A stretch of 39,311 nt of DNA, from the NCBI GenBank assembly GCA_030602705.1, contig JAUVZF010000035.1:1-39311 (forward strand), read 5' to 3'. The DNA is from Planctomycetota bacterium. Lineage in GTDB: Bacteria; Planctomycetota; Phycisphaerae; FEN-1346. Below the pieces are notes generated by a model, which did no database searches, was not told the DNA's origin, and saw only the letters and a list, made by a program, of their open reading frames with translations. The stretch's first letter is position 1. Each line of letters opens with the position of its first letter. Both the position numbers and the translations under genes were made by a program. Positions 31,278 to 39,311 of this stretch are shown here, one piece after another.

Positions 31278-32636
31278 ATGCTGAAGAGAACTGTAAGTAG
31301 ACGCGATTTTGTCAAGGGCGGGGTGGTAGCGGGAGCGGCACTCGGATTCCCAACGATCGTTCCCAGTACGGTTTTCGGAGCCACGGCGCCTAACGATCGC
31401 GTCAATGTGGCCCAAATCGGCTGCGGGAGCATTTCCGGTCATCACACAAATCTCCTGCGCAGAATGCCGGACGTTCGGGTAATTGCTACCTCCGATGCCT
31501 ATAAGAGCCGTCGGGACACAAGGGCGGCGGGCTATAATAAGCATTACGGTGGCAGTGATATCACAAAAGCGTATGCGGATTTTCGTGAGGTCCTGGCTCG
31601 TCCGGATGTCGATGCCGTCATCATTGCCGCACACGACAACTGGCATACCCCCATGTCTATTGCCGCAGTAAAGGCGGGCAAAGATGTCTATTGTCAGAAA
31701 CCGCTGGCCTTGGACTTCAGTATGACTGGTATCTTAAGGAAAGCCGTTAAGGAAAAGAATAGGATATTTCAGTTTGGAACACAGTATCGGTCTCAGGGGC
31801 GATATCGGAAAATGGTCGAATTGGTCCGAAACGGATATATCGGCGAACTGAAAACAATCGATGTATGGAGCCGAAACGTACACAATGATGCAGGTCACTA
31901 CCATGTCAAGCCCTATGGCTCGACCGTCGAAGTGCCGATACCGGCCGACCTGGATTTTAATGCATGGCAGGGCCCCTCGCCCATGGTCCCCTATACCGTC
32001 GACAGGGCCACGAGATGGGGTGGCTTCCATTGCCCCGAGACGTCCCTCGGCTTTCTCGCCGGATGTGGCATTCATCCGCTTGGGATAGCACAGTGGGGCA
32101 ATAGATCCGACCATACCAGTCCCATACGCTATGAAGGGACCGGCACCATACCTGGTGAGGGGATTTTCCGGACGCTGGAACGTTGGGATATGATGTGTGA
32201 GTATGAAAATGGCGTCAAACTTCGCTTGATGGACGATCAGACGGCCAAGGACGTGGTAACAAAATACAAGCCGGGTTGGCGTGGCGGTGATGGCGTTGTA
32301 TTTCACGGAACGAAGGGCTGGATTGGCAATATTTCCTCTGGATTCTACGCGAGCGACAACGCGCTCTGGAAAGTAGGTTTTAAGCCTGACGAAGAAACGC
32401 TGCCTGTATCTAATGAGCATAACCGGAACTTCATTGATTGTGTGAAGTCAAGGAAAGAGACCATGTGTCCGGTTGAGATGGCCATTCGCTGCGATACCAT
32501 TTGCCATTTAACCAGGGCGGCAGCGCTGACCGGCAACGTGGTCAATTGGGATCCCAAGAAAGAGCAAATCGTGGGCAACCCGGAAGCATCGAAGATGCTT
32601 TCACTGCCCTACCGTGAAGAATGGAAGGTTTGGTAG
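31278..32636 (+). CDS. Tat-exported Gfo/Idh/MocA-family oxidoreductase
   Basis: Seen: 452 aa from ATG 31278. A twin-arginine signal VSRRDFVKGGVVAGAALG (about residues 6-24) is followed by a Rossmann NAD(P) site VNVAQIGCGSISGHH, then IIAAHDNWH and CQKPLALD (family motif EKP here QKP). The middle has GELKTIDVWSRN and a long C-terminal beta domain with FHGTKGWIGN. No TM helix. Known: these enzymes oxidise or reduce sugars with NAD(P); Tat-exported forms are very common in planctomycetes. Lower GC than the flanks, and next to a glycan esterase. Inference: periplasmic sugar conversion; substrate not known. Confidence 0.9.
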   Translation: MLKRTVSRRDFVKGGVVAGAALGFPTIVPSTVFGATAPNDRVNVAQIGCGSISGHHTNLLRRMPDVRVIATSDAYKSRRDTRAAGYNKHYGGSDITKAYADFREVLARPDVDAVIIAAHDNWHTPMSIAAVKAGKDVYCQKPLALDFSMTGILRKAVKEKNRIFQFGTQYRSQGRYRKMVELVRNGYIGELKTIDVWSRNVHNDAGHYHVKPYGSTVEVPIPADLDFNAWQGPSPMVPYTVDRATRWGGFHCPETSLGFLAGCGIHPLGIAQWGNRSDHTSPIRYEGTGTIPGEGIFRTLERWDMMCEYENGVKLRLMDDQTAKDVVTKYKPGWRGGDGVVFHGTKGWIGNISSGFYASDNALWKVGFKPDEETLPVSNEHNRNFIDCVKSRKETMCPVEMAIRCDTICHLTRAAALTGNVVNWDPKKEQIVGNPEASKMLSLPYREEWKVW

Positions 32637-32672
32637 CTGGCAGGAACCACTACGCTAAACAGGATACATCAA

Positions 32673-32798
32673 ATGAAATCGAACAAGGATTATAGCATGA
32701 CACGTCGTGGTTTTGTCCGGAGTACTACGGCCGCCATGGCTGCCGTATCGGCGGGCGGCCTTTCCGCGGCCTGTGCGGCGGACAAACCCAATCGGTAA
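32673..32798 (+). pseudogene. Tat-signal stub of a second exported protein
   Basis: Seen: 41 aa from ATG 32673, of which MTRRGFVRSTTAAMAAVSAG is a clear twin-arginine signal, ending DKPNR. The next open frame (32799-32983) gives a short piece with EVFVIPVVAPKPSKLERSWE that may be the other end of the same gene. The middle is deleted. It lies 37 bp after the oxidoreductase gene, so both were probably one operon. Confidence 0.6.
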
Positions 32799-33066
32799 AT
32801 GCCAGCACCTCGAAGATGTCAAGAAACGGCTGGGCGGGTCGAGAAGACGACCGGCGGCGCAGAGGTGTTCGTGATTCCAGTTGTTGCGCCCAAACCGAGC
32901 AAGTTGGAACGTTCCTGGGAGCCAGGGCCGATTGCCAACAGCATGTTTACGGACGCGGAGAAGGCCAAGATCACGGCCCCGTAGCGTGCATCCGGCCAAA
33001 GGAGCGGGAAATAAGGAACTGACGGGTGTTATACTCGCAACTTGAAAACCACAAAAGGTGGTTACT

Positions 33067-33702
33067 ATGAAGATGCATCTACTTTTCGTGTTAGCGGCAA
33101 CGTTGTGTTGCGGTACGGTTTCGGCTTATAAGGAGTCCAGGTACGAGGTGGGTACAAGGGGGGGGAACAAGCTTCCGTACGCAATATCTGTTCCTGATGA
33201 CTATGCTACGAGCAAAAAGAAATACGCACTGGTAATCGGCCTGCATGGCGGAGGCGCCCGTGGCACTAATCTCGGAAATGTCCACGTTGGATACGGTGCC
33301 GATCTTGAGAAAGTCATTATGATGGCCCCCCGAAGCGCAGGTGGGTGGTGTGCAGAAGGAGATCCAGCTAATTTAATAAGCATAGTGGAATATGAGAAGA
33401 CTCAACTGCGAATAGATGAGGACAAGGTTTTTGTTACCGGTTACAGCGCGGGGGGGCAAGGAACCTATGGGATGATTAATAGGTATCCCAACTACTTTGC
33501 CGCTGCTGGGCCCGTGGCTGCTTACGGATCATGGGTTGATGTGCAATCGCTTAGCCACCTTCCAATCTGGTGTAACCAGGGAGAAAGAGACGGTTCGCGG
33601 GTACACCAGATAACGATTGATCGGCTGCGATGTCCTTCTGTTCTTTCACCCCGTTGCACTTACGATGTGAATTCGTCCATTGGGCGTTTAGAGTTCCGGT
33701 GA
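33067..33702 (+). pseudogene. Secreted alpha/beta hydrolase, C-terminus lost
   Basis: Seen: from ATG 33067 (AAAGGTGG upstream) a signal peptide (LLFVLAATLCCGTVSA) leads into KLPYAISVPDDY, LVIGLHGGGARG (oxyanion loop) and VFVTGYSAGGQGTYGMINRY with the GxSxG nucleophile (YSAGG). Normal sequence stops after WCNQGERDG, where the catalytic Asp would be; the last 33 residues come from repeat DNA around 33655, and the catalytic His is absent. Known: this class includes carboxylesterases and polysaccharide-acetyl esterases. Inference: truncated and inactive; the right edge of the island cut it. Confidence 0.72.
33655..33675. repeat. Right copy of the 21-bp island boundary repeat
   Basis: TGCACTTACGATGTGAATTC(G) matches 29903-29923 exactly in the same orientation. 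It falls in the truncated hydrolase reading frame. Confidence 0.72.
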
Positions 33703-34396
33703 CATAGACCTTATCTCCCTTTGCCGTTCGGCTTCGCACCGGGCAGCATGATTGCCGGGGCATGCCCCGGCCTGCGGCTGTTATGGGTTTAGAGTAATAC
33801 GAGAGGTTGTGTCGGTCAAGTTGAATCACCGGCGGTGGTGTCGCGGGGATGAACGGCAACAGCCCATTCCAATGCGGAATGCGGAACGCGGAACGAACGG
33901 CCACGACAACGTTCGAATGCGGAATTCGGAATGCGGAACGCGGAACGAACGGCCACGACAACCCGCCTTCGCCAAGGCAGATACGGTGCGAATGGGTGTC
34001 TGCAAGGCACGCGATGCCGTAGCATCGAACAGCAACGATAACGACGAGCACCAGGGAAACGACAACAACCAACGACTCCGTGGACTCACCTTCCCCATAC
34101 GGGCCCGGTGAAACAAGGGCGCGGCAAGATCGCCCTTGACATGAGGGCGGGTGTGGGTGTCGCCGGAACTGCACGTGGCCGACGGCATCCAGCGGCTCCT
34201 GTTCGCCGCCCGCACCGGTCTCCTTCGCCAAACCCCTAACCTGAAACGGCATGGGGAAACTCCTCGTACAGAACCTTTGACGGGCGTTGTTGCTCTGGGT
34301 AGTATCAAGGCTTGGACACACTCCTCTCTGGGCGAGGCACGTGGCGCCAGGAAGCGGCCGTTAAGGCAGGTCTTAGTTCGGCATGGGAGGCAGGCC
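33703..34396. repeat. Gene-free stretch with 36-bp direct repeat
   Basis: A 36-bp sequence (starts CGGAATGCGGAACGCGGAAC) occurs at 33875-33910 and 33927-33962. GCCGGGGCATGCCCCGGC at 33755-33772 is a perfect palindrome related to the element at 8344. No convincing gene, promoter or RNA was found here. Confidence 0.65.
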
Positions 34397-36328
34397 ATGG
34401 CTAAGCGAAAAAGCGTGCAAAAGAAACGCGCCAGGCGTGCGGCACGGTCCACCCGTCTGCACGTCGATGTGAAAATGAATATTCTTCACACAATCGCGGA
34501 TGCTATTTATTCGACTGCCGCCGGCAAGATCCGCGAAGCTGTGGCCAACTCCAGGGACAACGGCGCAACCTGGGTGGTCATTGCCCTGGACCAGACTAAC
34601 AGGCGCCTTTCGATCTTCGACAACGGTTCCGGCATTACCCGGAAGCGGTTCCAGGAGATCTTCGACAGCATCGGCTACGGAGGGCTGCGGGACTCACCAG
34701 ACCCCAAGATGTCGTACTTCGGCTTGGGGCTGATGTCCATCTTTCAACTAGGTAACCGAGTGCGAGTTTACACCCGCGCTCGGGGCCAGCGCAAACTGCT
34801 TCTTCTGGAAGTTCAGGCTGAGGCCATCTTCGACAAGGCAAACAAGGAGAAGAGCATCACTGAACTCAGCGAGTTCATGGGGCCGCTCAAGACTGTGTCT
34901 GAGTCTGCTAGGGAGCAGGCCTCTCTGGGAGCCCTGAACGAGATGCTTTTCGAGGGCAGGCCCGTCGCGATGCCCGAGAGCTTCACAGAGATCATTGTCG
35001 AGGATATACGTCAGGATGTTGTTGAGGAGATTGGCAGTCGGAACTTCCGTCTGGAGCTGGCTCAGGTTCTCCCGCTCCGGGCACAGGACAATGAGCCGTT
35101 CCTCAAGAGGTTCTCCGGCAGCGGGGGCAAGCAGATCGTCCGCCTGCTCAAGAACGATAAGTACTGCGAGTCTATCGACGTATACTTCGGCGCTCAGGAG
35201 GAGCTCGAGGAAGGACAGCCGTTGCCACAGCTCTGGAAGTACTTCCCAAGGTTCAGCCGTGGCCTGAGATTCACGGACGACAACGTCCGTGTCGGCACTC
35301 AGGCTGGCTTCGCGTATTACGTCGTTCACACGAACGGCGAAGACCTTCAGGGCGACCAGAAAGAAGAAGAAGATCGGGAGACCGGCTTCTGGATCCGGAA
35401 CCAGAACTTCTTGGTCAAGAGCGCCGACTTCCTCGACCGGCCTGGCCCCGGCCGACCGCCCAAGGGCACTATCCACAAGCCCTTACGCAACTGGGTGTTC
35501 GGGGAAGTCTTCCACGCGGACATGAACCCGTTTCTCCGGGTGGGGCGCAACGAGTTTCTCTGGGATACCCCTGAGTTCAAGAAGTTCCGGGACGCCTTTC
35601 TCGAGCATGTGTCTGGCCCTGTCAACAAGGCCATCCGGGACGTGTATGATAAGGGCAAGCCCGTCGTGGATGACTTTATTGCGCCCTTCGCGAAGATTGC
35701 GGATAATGATGGCCCGATCGTCAGGGCCGAAACCAAGCTACGACTTATCCTTGGAGAGAACAAGCCAGAACGCGAGTTCTGGCGCGACGCCAAGGACCAA
35801 CTTGCCAAGCACCGAATGCGCGACATCGAAGATGCCAACACCAGGATCGACAGGCTTCTAGCGAAAAGACGAAAGCCCCTCATAATCGCCGAGGACGAGA
35901 ACGTCGTTGTGAGCATCGACCCGTCACTCGCTGAGACCCCGGGAACGCACGAAGTCAGACCGGATGCTTCATCAGAACGTGTCATCGTGAATGTCTCGCC
36001 GGCCCTGTTCGCCCCGCGTAACGTACGTTTTCTTGGTGAAACCTTCGAGGTCGTATTCGTTGCGAAACGGGATACCGAAGCCGCGGTTAGCATCAACTTC
36101 GACAGCCACTGCATCTACGTGAACCCTTTTAACGGGGATCTTAGCCGATTCAGTGTCTCGATACTGGACGTGTACATCGCTCTTGAAGTGGCGGACGCCA
36201 TATCGAGGAACAAGGGCCAGCTCAAGCGCAACTTCCTGAGGCTGCTGGGCACTGCCCCGTCGGAAACCACGAAATACGTCACCCCACTGGGGGATGACCT
36301 CCGGCGGACAGCGGCCTACGGAGCGTAG
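34397..36328 (+). CDS. Hsp90-like (GHKL) ATPase
   Basis: Seen: 643 aa from ATG 34397 (GGGAGG upstream). The very basic start (KRKSVQKKRARRAARSTR) may bind nucleic acid. The Bergerat ATP site is intact: REAVANSRDNGA with Glu47, Asn51 and Asp54, DNGSG (75-79) and GLGLMS (109-114). The other 500 residues are helical and charged (for example EEDRETGFWIRNQNFLV), with no HATPase partner domain or TM helix, and do not match Hsp90 or MutL. Known: MORC- and Hsp90-like ATPases occur in bacterial defence and DNA-processing systems. It lies 9 bp before a cyclase gene. Inference: ATP-dependent conformational sensor of a signalling or defence unit. Confidence 0.83.
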   Translation: MAKRKSVQKKRARRAARSTRLHVDVKMNILHTIADAIYSTAAGKIREAVANSRDNGATWVVIALDQTNRRLSIFDNGSGITRKRFQEIFDSIGYGGLRDSPDPKMSYFGLGLMSIFQLGNRVRVYTRARGQRKLLLLEVQAEAIFDKANKEKSITELSEFMGPLKTVSESAREQASLGALNEMLFEGRPVAMPESFTEIIVEDIRQDVVEEIGSRNFRLELAQVLPLRAQDNEPFLKRFSGSGGKQIVRLLKNDKYCESIDVYFGAQEELEEGQPLPQLWKYFPRFSRGLRFTDDNVRVGTQAGFAYYVVHTNGEDLQGDQKEEEDRETGFWIRNQNFLVKSADFLDRPGPGRPPKGTIHKPLRNWVFGEVFHADMNPFLRVGRNEFLWDTPEFKKFRDAFLEHVSGPVNKAIRDVYDKGKPVVDDFIAPFAKIADNDGPIVRAETKLRLILGENKPEREFWRDAKDQLAKHRMRDIEDANTRIDRLLAKRRKPLIIAEDENVVVSIDPSLAETPGTHEVRPDASSERVIVNVSPALFAPRNVRFLGETFEVVFVAKRDTEAAVSINFDSHCIYVNPFNGDLSRFSVSILDVYIALEVADAISRNKGQLKRNFLRLLGTAPSETTKYVTPLGDDLRRTAAYGA

Positions 36329-36337
36329 GAGTGCCTC

Positions 36338-37501
36338 ATGTCGGCACGACGAGTTGAAGAAGACCCCGTAGATGCACTCATTGTGTTTGCAGACATCGTG
36401 GGGTCCTCGAAGTACAGCGCCGTCCTTGGCTACGACGATTACGCGAGGCGCCTGCTGGAGTTCCAGGACACGTTTCGCGCGCTTGGGCGTCGATACTTTC
36501 CCGAGGTGACTGATAAGGCAACACAGTTTAGCCACGTCGAAGCCAGGGGTGATGAGGGGGTCGTCTTCGTTACGCCACTGCCAAGGAGCAGGCCTGCCAA
36601 TCAGCCAGCTCTTGTGTTCCGTGCAATCGAGTTCTTGTTTCACCTGAAGGGGCGTCTCGAGTTGAGAGGCCGTGACGCACCTCGAGGCTTCGAGATCGGC
36701 GCGGGAATCCACTGGGGACCCGTGATACACATCATCTCTTCAGAAGGCAACAGGTCCTTTATCAGTGAGATCGAGGGATTCGCCATAAACTATGCCAAGC
36801 GCGTGGAATCATGCTCGCGAGAGGGGCGCTACTCCAGGATTTTCCTCTCGCCGGAAGCGGTGAAATCCCTGGAGTTCGAACCCGTCGTGCTCTCTCCCAT
36901 GCGAACCGCCATGAGAGGTATCGAGGACAGAGTTGATCTGTTCGAGGTCCGAAGCGGGCTTTTCGAGAAGATGGATTTGCGGGACGATGATGAGGAGCTC
37001 CTGCAAGAGGCAGGGCACCTCGCAGAGAATCCAACTGAGATCGATGCGCCATGGGTCAAGGCCTTCGTCGTCTCTGCCCTTGAGGCGGCAATCAAGACGA
37101 CGGCGGTGAAGGCCGAGCAGGAACTTCTGCGGAAGCGACAGGCGGGGCTGGCTTGGCACAGTCCCAAAGAAGATGACCCCATCTTGCTGTACCTGCGGAG
37201 CCTTGAGTGTCGCGAATCGGGCCAGCACACCAGGGAACTCCGTTACTTGCGGGACATCCTTCAAACACATCCGAACTTCCTGCATGCCAGACTGCGGTTG
37301 GTCAAGACTTGCTGGGTACTGGCTAAGAGCAAGGCCGAGCGTGAGGACAAGCTGTTTGCGCGGGATATGGCCAGGGAGTTCCTTGAGCACTACAGCGGTT
37401 TTCTGAAGCCAGAGGAGAAGAAGGACTTCCAGCGTCTCCTGCGGAACCTGGGCCAGCGCCGTTCGGCACGGACAGCCGCCAAGCGGCGCTCCCGGCGATA
37501 A
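36338..37501 (+). CDS. Class III nucleotidyl cyclase with helical C-terminal domain
   Basis: Seen: 387 aa from ATG 36338 (TAGGAG upstream), 9 bp after the GHKL gene. The cyclase domain (about 11-200) has FADIVGSSKYSAVLGYDDY with metal Asp19, EARGDEGVVFVT with Asp72, GAGIHWGPVI and EGFAINYAKRVESCS with Asn151 and Arg155, so catalytic residues look present. The C-terminal 150 residues are helical with TPR-like repeats (HTRELRYLRDILQTHPNFLHARLRLV). No TM helix or receptor domain. Known: class III cyclases make cAMP/cGMP; the Pycsar defence cyclases belong to this class. Inference: makes a nucleotide signal in response to the GHKL protein. Confidence 0.82.
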   Translation: MSARRVEEDPVDALIVFADIVGSSKYSAVLGYDDYARRLLEFQDTFRALGRRYFPEVTDKATQFSHVEARGDEGVVFVTPLPRSRPANQPALVFRAIEFLFHLKGRLELRGRDAPRGFEIGAGIHWGPVIHIISSEGNRSFISEIEGFAINYAKRVESCSREGRYSRIFLSPEAVKSLEFEPVVLSPMRTAMRGIEDRVDLFEVRSGLFEKMDLRDDDEELLQEAGHLAENPTEIDAPWVKAFVVSALEAAIKTTAVKAEQELLRKRQAGLAWHSPKEDDPILLYLRSLECRESGQHTRELRYLRDILQTHPNFLHARLRLVKTCWVLAKSKAEREDKLFARDMAREFLEHYSGFLKPEEKKDFQRLLRNLGQRRSARTAAKRRSRR

Positions 37502-37522
37502 CGTACTTGGGCACGCACCGGC

Positions 37523-38623
37523 TCACGAGGTTGGCTTGCGCTTCAGCGTCTTGTCGTATTCGTAGATCTCGTAGAGCCGATCGACAAACTGGTTGGGTGT
37601 CCTGCCGTAGATCGAATGGAATGACGTCCTGCTTTCGGTAATCATGCCCCGCCGGTAATAATACAGAAGCGTGAGCTTCATAGCCCGAAGAAGGGCCGAG
37701 TTCCAGTGTGGCCCGGGAAACTTGGTCTTGGTTGCGGTGGGCCTGCGGTACTCCATGGGGAAGGCCAGCACATGGTTTCTGTTCAGGACATCGAGGCGGT
37801 AGTAGAGGTCTTCTGGCGTATCATCGAAGTTGTACAGGACGTAAACGCGGATCTCCCCTGGCGAGTGTTCCCTTACTAGCTTCGTGGCTCTCAGAACATG
37901 CTTCTCCATCGCCACGTTGTCGAAGGCGAAACGGACCGGACGAAGCCGTATTGTGCTCATCTCCTTTGCCACCGCTTTGTCGTACAGACGGGCGTCAAGC
38001 CCTTGGTTGAAGTCAACAACCTTCCCTAACTTTCGAATCTGCTCACAGTCACTCGCGAAGTTGGGCGACGCGAGCCAGTTGTTATCCCAGAAAAGAATTC
38101 TGGGAAGTTCTGGGTTAATGTCCCTGCGCCAGCCATCGCGCACGTGAAAACCTGGTTCGTGTGCTTCGACGCAGCAGAAGCGGCACTTGCGCGGGCAGCC
38201 TCTGGAAGCGAAGGTGATCGAGGCGTCGAGCTTTCGGCCGAACGTAAGGGAGTAGTCCGGGGGGCAGGCTTCTGCGCCTTTGATAAGCCCAACATGAGGG
38301 CGGATGCCTGTGCCCCTTTCGACATCGTCGGGGAGAAGGGAGGCGGCGATTCCCCCAATGCTTATCTTCGCCCGTGGGAAACGGTCTGCATACGTGTTGA
38401 CGGTCCTCACGACCTTCTCTAGGTCCCACGTGAATAGAGATGTGACGTAGACCCGATCCGGTCGCGTGATCTCCGCAGGGATCTCGTCACCGATGGTGCC
38501 AAAGACCCGGCATCCCTTGTATCGCCTCTTAAGCCACGTGGAGATCTTCATCAGCCCTAGCGGCGGATAGGGAGTCTTGGCCACGGGTTCGACTAGAAGG
38601 AATTGGCGCGTTCTCGCCACCAT
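37523..38623 (-). CDS. Radical SAM protein with B12-binding-like N-terminus
   Basis: Seen: 366 aa from ATG 38623 (GTG 38647 is an alternative; neither has a strong ribosome-binding site). The N-terminal half has the layout of a cobalamin-binding domain (LLVEPVAKTPYPPLGLMKIS and DRVYVTSLFTWDLEKV). The radical SAM core starts ITFASRGCPRKCRFCCVEAH, with CxxxCxxC cysteines. The rest has NNWLAS, FDNVAMEKHVLRATKLV and a His/Tyr-rich end. No signal or TM helix. It converges on the cyclase gene with a 21-bp gap and has its own strong promoter. Known: radical SAM enzymes modify lipids, peptides or tRNA; substrate unknown here. Confidence 0.84.
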   Translation of the reverse strand: MVARTRQFLLVEPVAKTPYPPLGLMKISTWLKRRYKGCRVFGTIGDEIPAEITRPDRVYVTSLFTWDLEKVVRTVNTYADRFPRAKISIGGIAASLLPDDVERGTGIRPHVGLIKGAEACPPDYSLTFGRKLDASITFASRGCPRKCRFCCVEAHEPGFHVRDGWRRDINPELPRILFWDNNWLASPNFASDCEQIRKLGKVVDFNQGLDARLYDKAVAKEMSTIRLRPVRFAFDNVAMEKHVLRATKLVREHSPGEIRVYVLYNFDDTPEDLYYRLDVLNRNHVLAFPMEYRRPTATKTKFPGPHWNSALLRAMKLTLLYYYRRGMITESRTSFHSIYGRTPNQFVDRLYEIYEYDKTLKRKPTS

Positions 38624-38681
38624 TGGCGCACGACCCCTGTAATCCACCCATCAAGCGGACTCGCTCCACGCAACGTTGCCA

Positions 38682-38710
38682 TAAATAGGGCTCAGGCTTT
38701 GCCTTGTCAA
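38682..38710 (-). promoter_or_regulatory. Strong promoter for the radical SAM gene
   Basis: On the minus strand, TTGACA (38710-38705) and TATTTA (38687-38682) are separated by 17 bp, consensus spacing. Transcription would begin near 38675, leaving a leader of about 50 bp before ATG 38623. Confidence 0.65.
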
Positions 38711-38879
38711 GCGGCATACCCTCTCTCTGGGGTTTATGGCGACGATCGTGATCGCGTTTCGCATTCGCCGACGTCGAGGGGCCTTGTATCCTTCGGAAGG
38801 ACGAAGCGAACGAGCCACGGCTTTTCCGGCTGGGGCAATCTCTTCTTGCGTTCAAGTCCGCCCAGGAATCCCACCAGGC

Positions 38880-38992
38880 TCTGCCGCAGGCGGGTCTTTG
38901 TCATTCGGCATTCGGCATTTGTCATTTGGCATTCGGCATTGGCTGGGCGAGCCACCGTTCGCCACCGCCCCCGCTCCCTTGCAGTCGCGGCT
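38880..38992. repeat. Simple repeats and a CGCTCCCT family copy
   Basis: GTCATTCGGCATTCGGCATT-type 7-10 bp repeats span 38892-38942; similar ones are at 30021. A member of the CCGCTCCCT...GTCGCGG family is at 38970-38992. Between 38711 and 39089 no gene was recognised. Confidence 0.65.
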
Positions 38993-39089
38993 CGGAACGG
39001 GCCGTTGCCGGTGGCCGTTACCCAGTAACCGCCGTTCTCTGCGTTCTCGGCGTCCTCTGCGTTCAAAGCCGTTGCCGTTTTCGACCCGA

Positions 39090-39146
39090 TTGTTAGAACT
39101 CTAACAAAATCCTGCCCCTCTCTCGATTTTGTTAGAACTCTAACAA
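39090..39146. repeat. Two identical palindromes, operator-like
   Basis: TTGTTAGAACTCTAACAA occurs at 39090-39107 and 39129-39146, centres 39 bp apart. Each has 8-bp arms (TTGTTAGA / TCTAACAA) around AC. Spacing is close to four helical turns, as for paired regulator sites. Confidence 0.7.
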
Positions 39147-39230
39147 CTTTTCGGGCCTCTGCGGCCGCCGGCCCGGCCTGCCATTCTGGCATAGGTGACT
39201 TACATCAATTTTGCCCCCTCAAAAACCCCT

Positions 39231-39280
39231 CAAAAACGGAACAAAAACGGACACATAAATCGCAAAAACGGATCAAAAAC
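39231..39280. repeat. CAAAAACGGA direct-repeat array
   Basis: CAAAAACGGA at 39231, 39242 and 39263, with partial copies CAAAAACCC (about 39219) and CAAAAACC (39274). An A-rich patch near the window end, with no gene. Iteron-like spacing of 11 and 21 bp. Confidence 0.55.
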
Positions 39281-39311
39281 CAGCGCGTTTTGCCTTACCT
39301 ATCTTAACATT

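Noticed and set aside
33551-34321. Minus-strand frame of 256 codons in the gene-free stretch
   Set aside because: It spans direct repeats and the island edge; a Val-rich hydrophobic patch is the only feature and no ribosome-binding site precedes it.
38734-39192. Minus-strand frame of 152 codons near the window end
   Set aside because: Composed of simple repeats (CATTCGG-type) and the dispersed family copy; no conserved domain.

Overview
The window is GC-rich bacterial DNA and most likely comes from a planctomycete (Planctomycetota, possibly a Phycisphaerae-like lineage). This is inferred from gene content: two-domain DUF1080 secreted protein, Tat-signal Gfo/Idh/MocA oxidoreductase, sialate O-acetylesterase, membrane-anchored Ser/Thr kinase, SpoIIE-type phosphatase, and a PilT / GspE-like / CvpA-like operon. 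No rRNA, tRNA or CRISPR array was seen, so the assignment rests on protein families only. The DNA is crowded with short dispersed palindromic and tandem repeats, many of them inside reading frames.

Layout. 206-4716 (+) is a translationally coupled phage-type packaging module: ABC-type ATPase, GNAT protein, small-terminase-like HTH protein, ParB-like protein and large terminase. No portal or capsid genes follow. 4932-7315 holds a two-TM signalling-type gene cut by a complete IS630-family element (5214-6386); removing the IS and one TA restores a 325-codon frame, and a 69-aa partner follows. 7703-9643 (-) carries a PLD-like protein and a Ser/Thr kinase. 10052-10876 (+) is a sugar-phosphate isomerase/epimerase-like protein. 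11066-11673 (+) is an RHH/PIN toxin-antitoxin pair. 11670-12600 holds methyltransferase remnants and an unrecognised gene with the motif DPDTGIA. 12811-14268 (-) contains two duplicated LRR lipoproteins, and 14571-15887 (-) a DUF1080 protein.

16099-21949 (-) contains TldD, a CvpA-like protein, a degenerate GspE-like ATPase and PilT; the last three form one operon transcribed from PilT. 22364-27800 (+) carries a small membrane protein, a TPR lipoprotein, an S1/P1-nuclease-like protein, a frameshifted MtaB and AroA. 27977-29891 (+) is a BamE-like lipoprotein overlapping a SpoIIE-type phosphatase. 29903-33675 is a compositionally different island bounded by a 21-bp direct repeat, holding carbohydrate-related secreted genes and several gene fragments. 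34397-38623 holds an Hsp90-like (GHKL) ATPase, a class III nucleotide cyclase and a convergent radical SAM protein, an uncharacterised set that could be a signalling or defence system. 38624-39311 is non-coding with a promoter, paired palindromes and a short direct-repeat array.

How the genes work together. The packaging module, IS630 insertion, methyltransferase fragments and toxin-antitoxin pair make 1-12600 look like a decaying mobile region. 12800-29900 looks like a chromosomal backbone (envelope, secretion/pilus, tRNA modification, aromatic amino-acid synthesis, signalling). 29900-38700 is again accessory. The repeats cross all regions and have modified several proteins in frame; in MtaB a repeat array coincides with a frame change.
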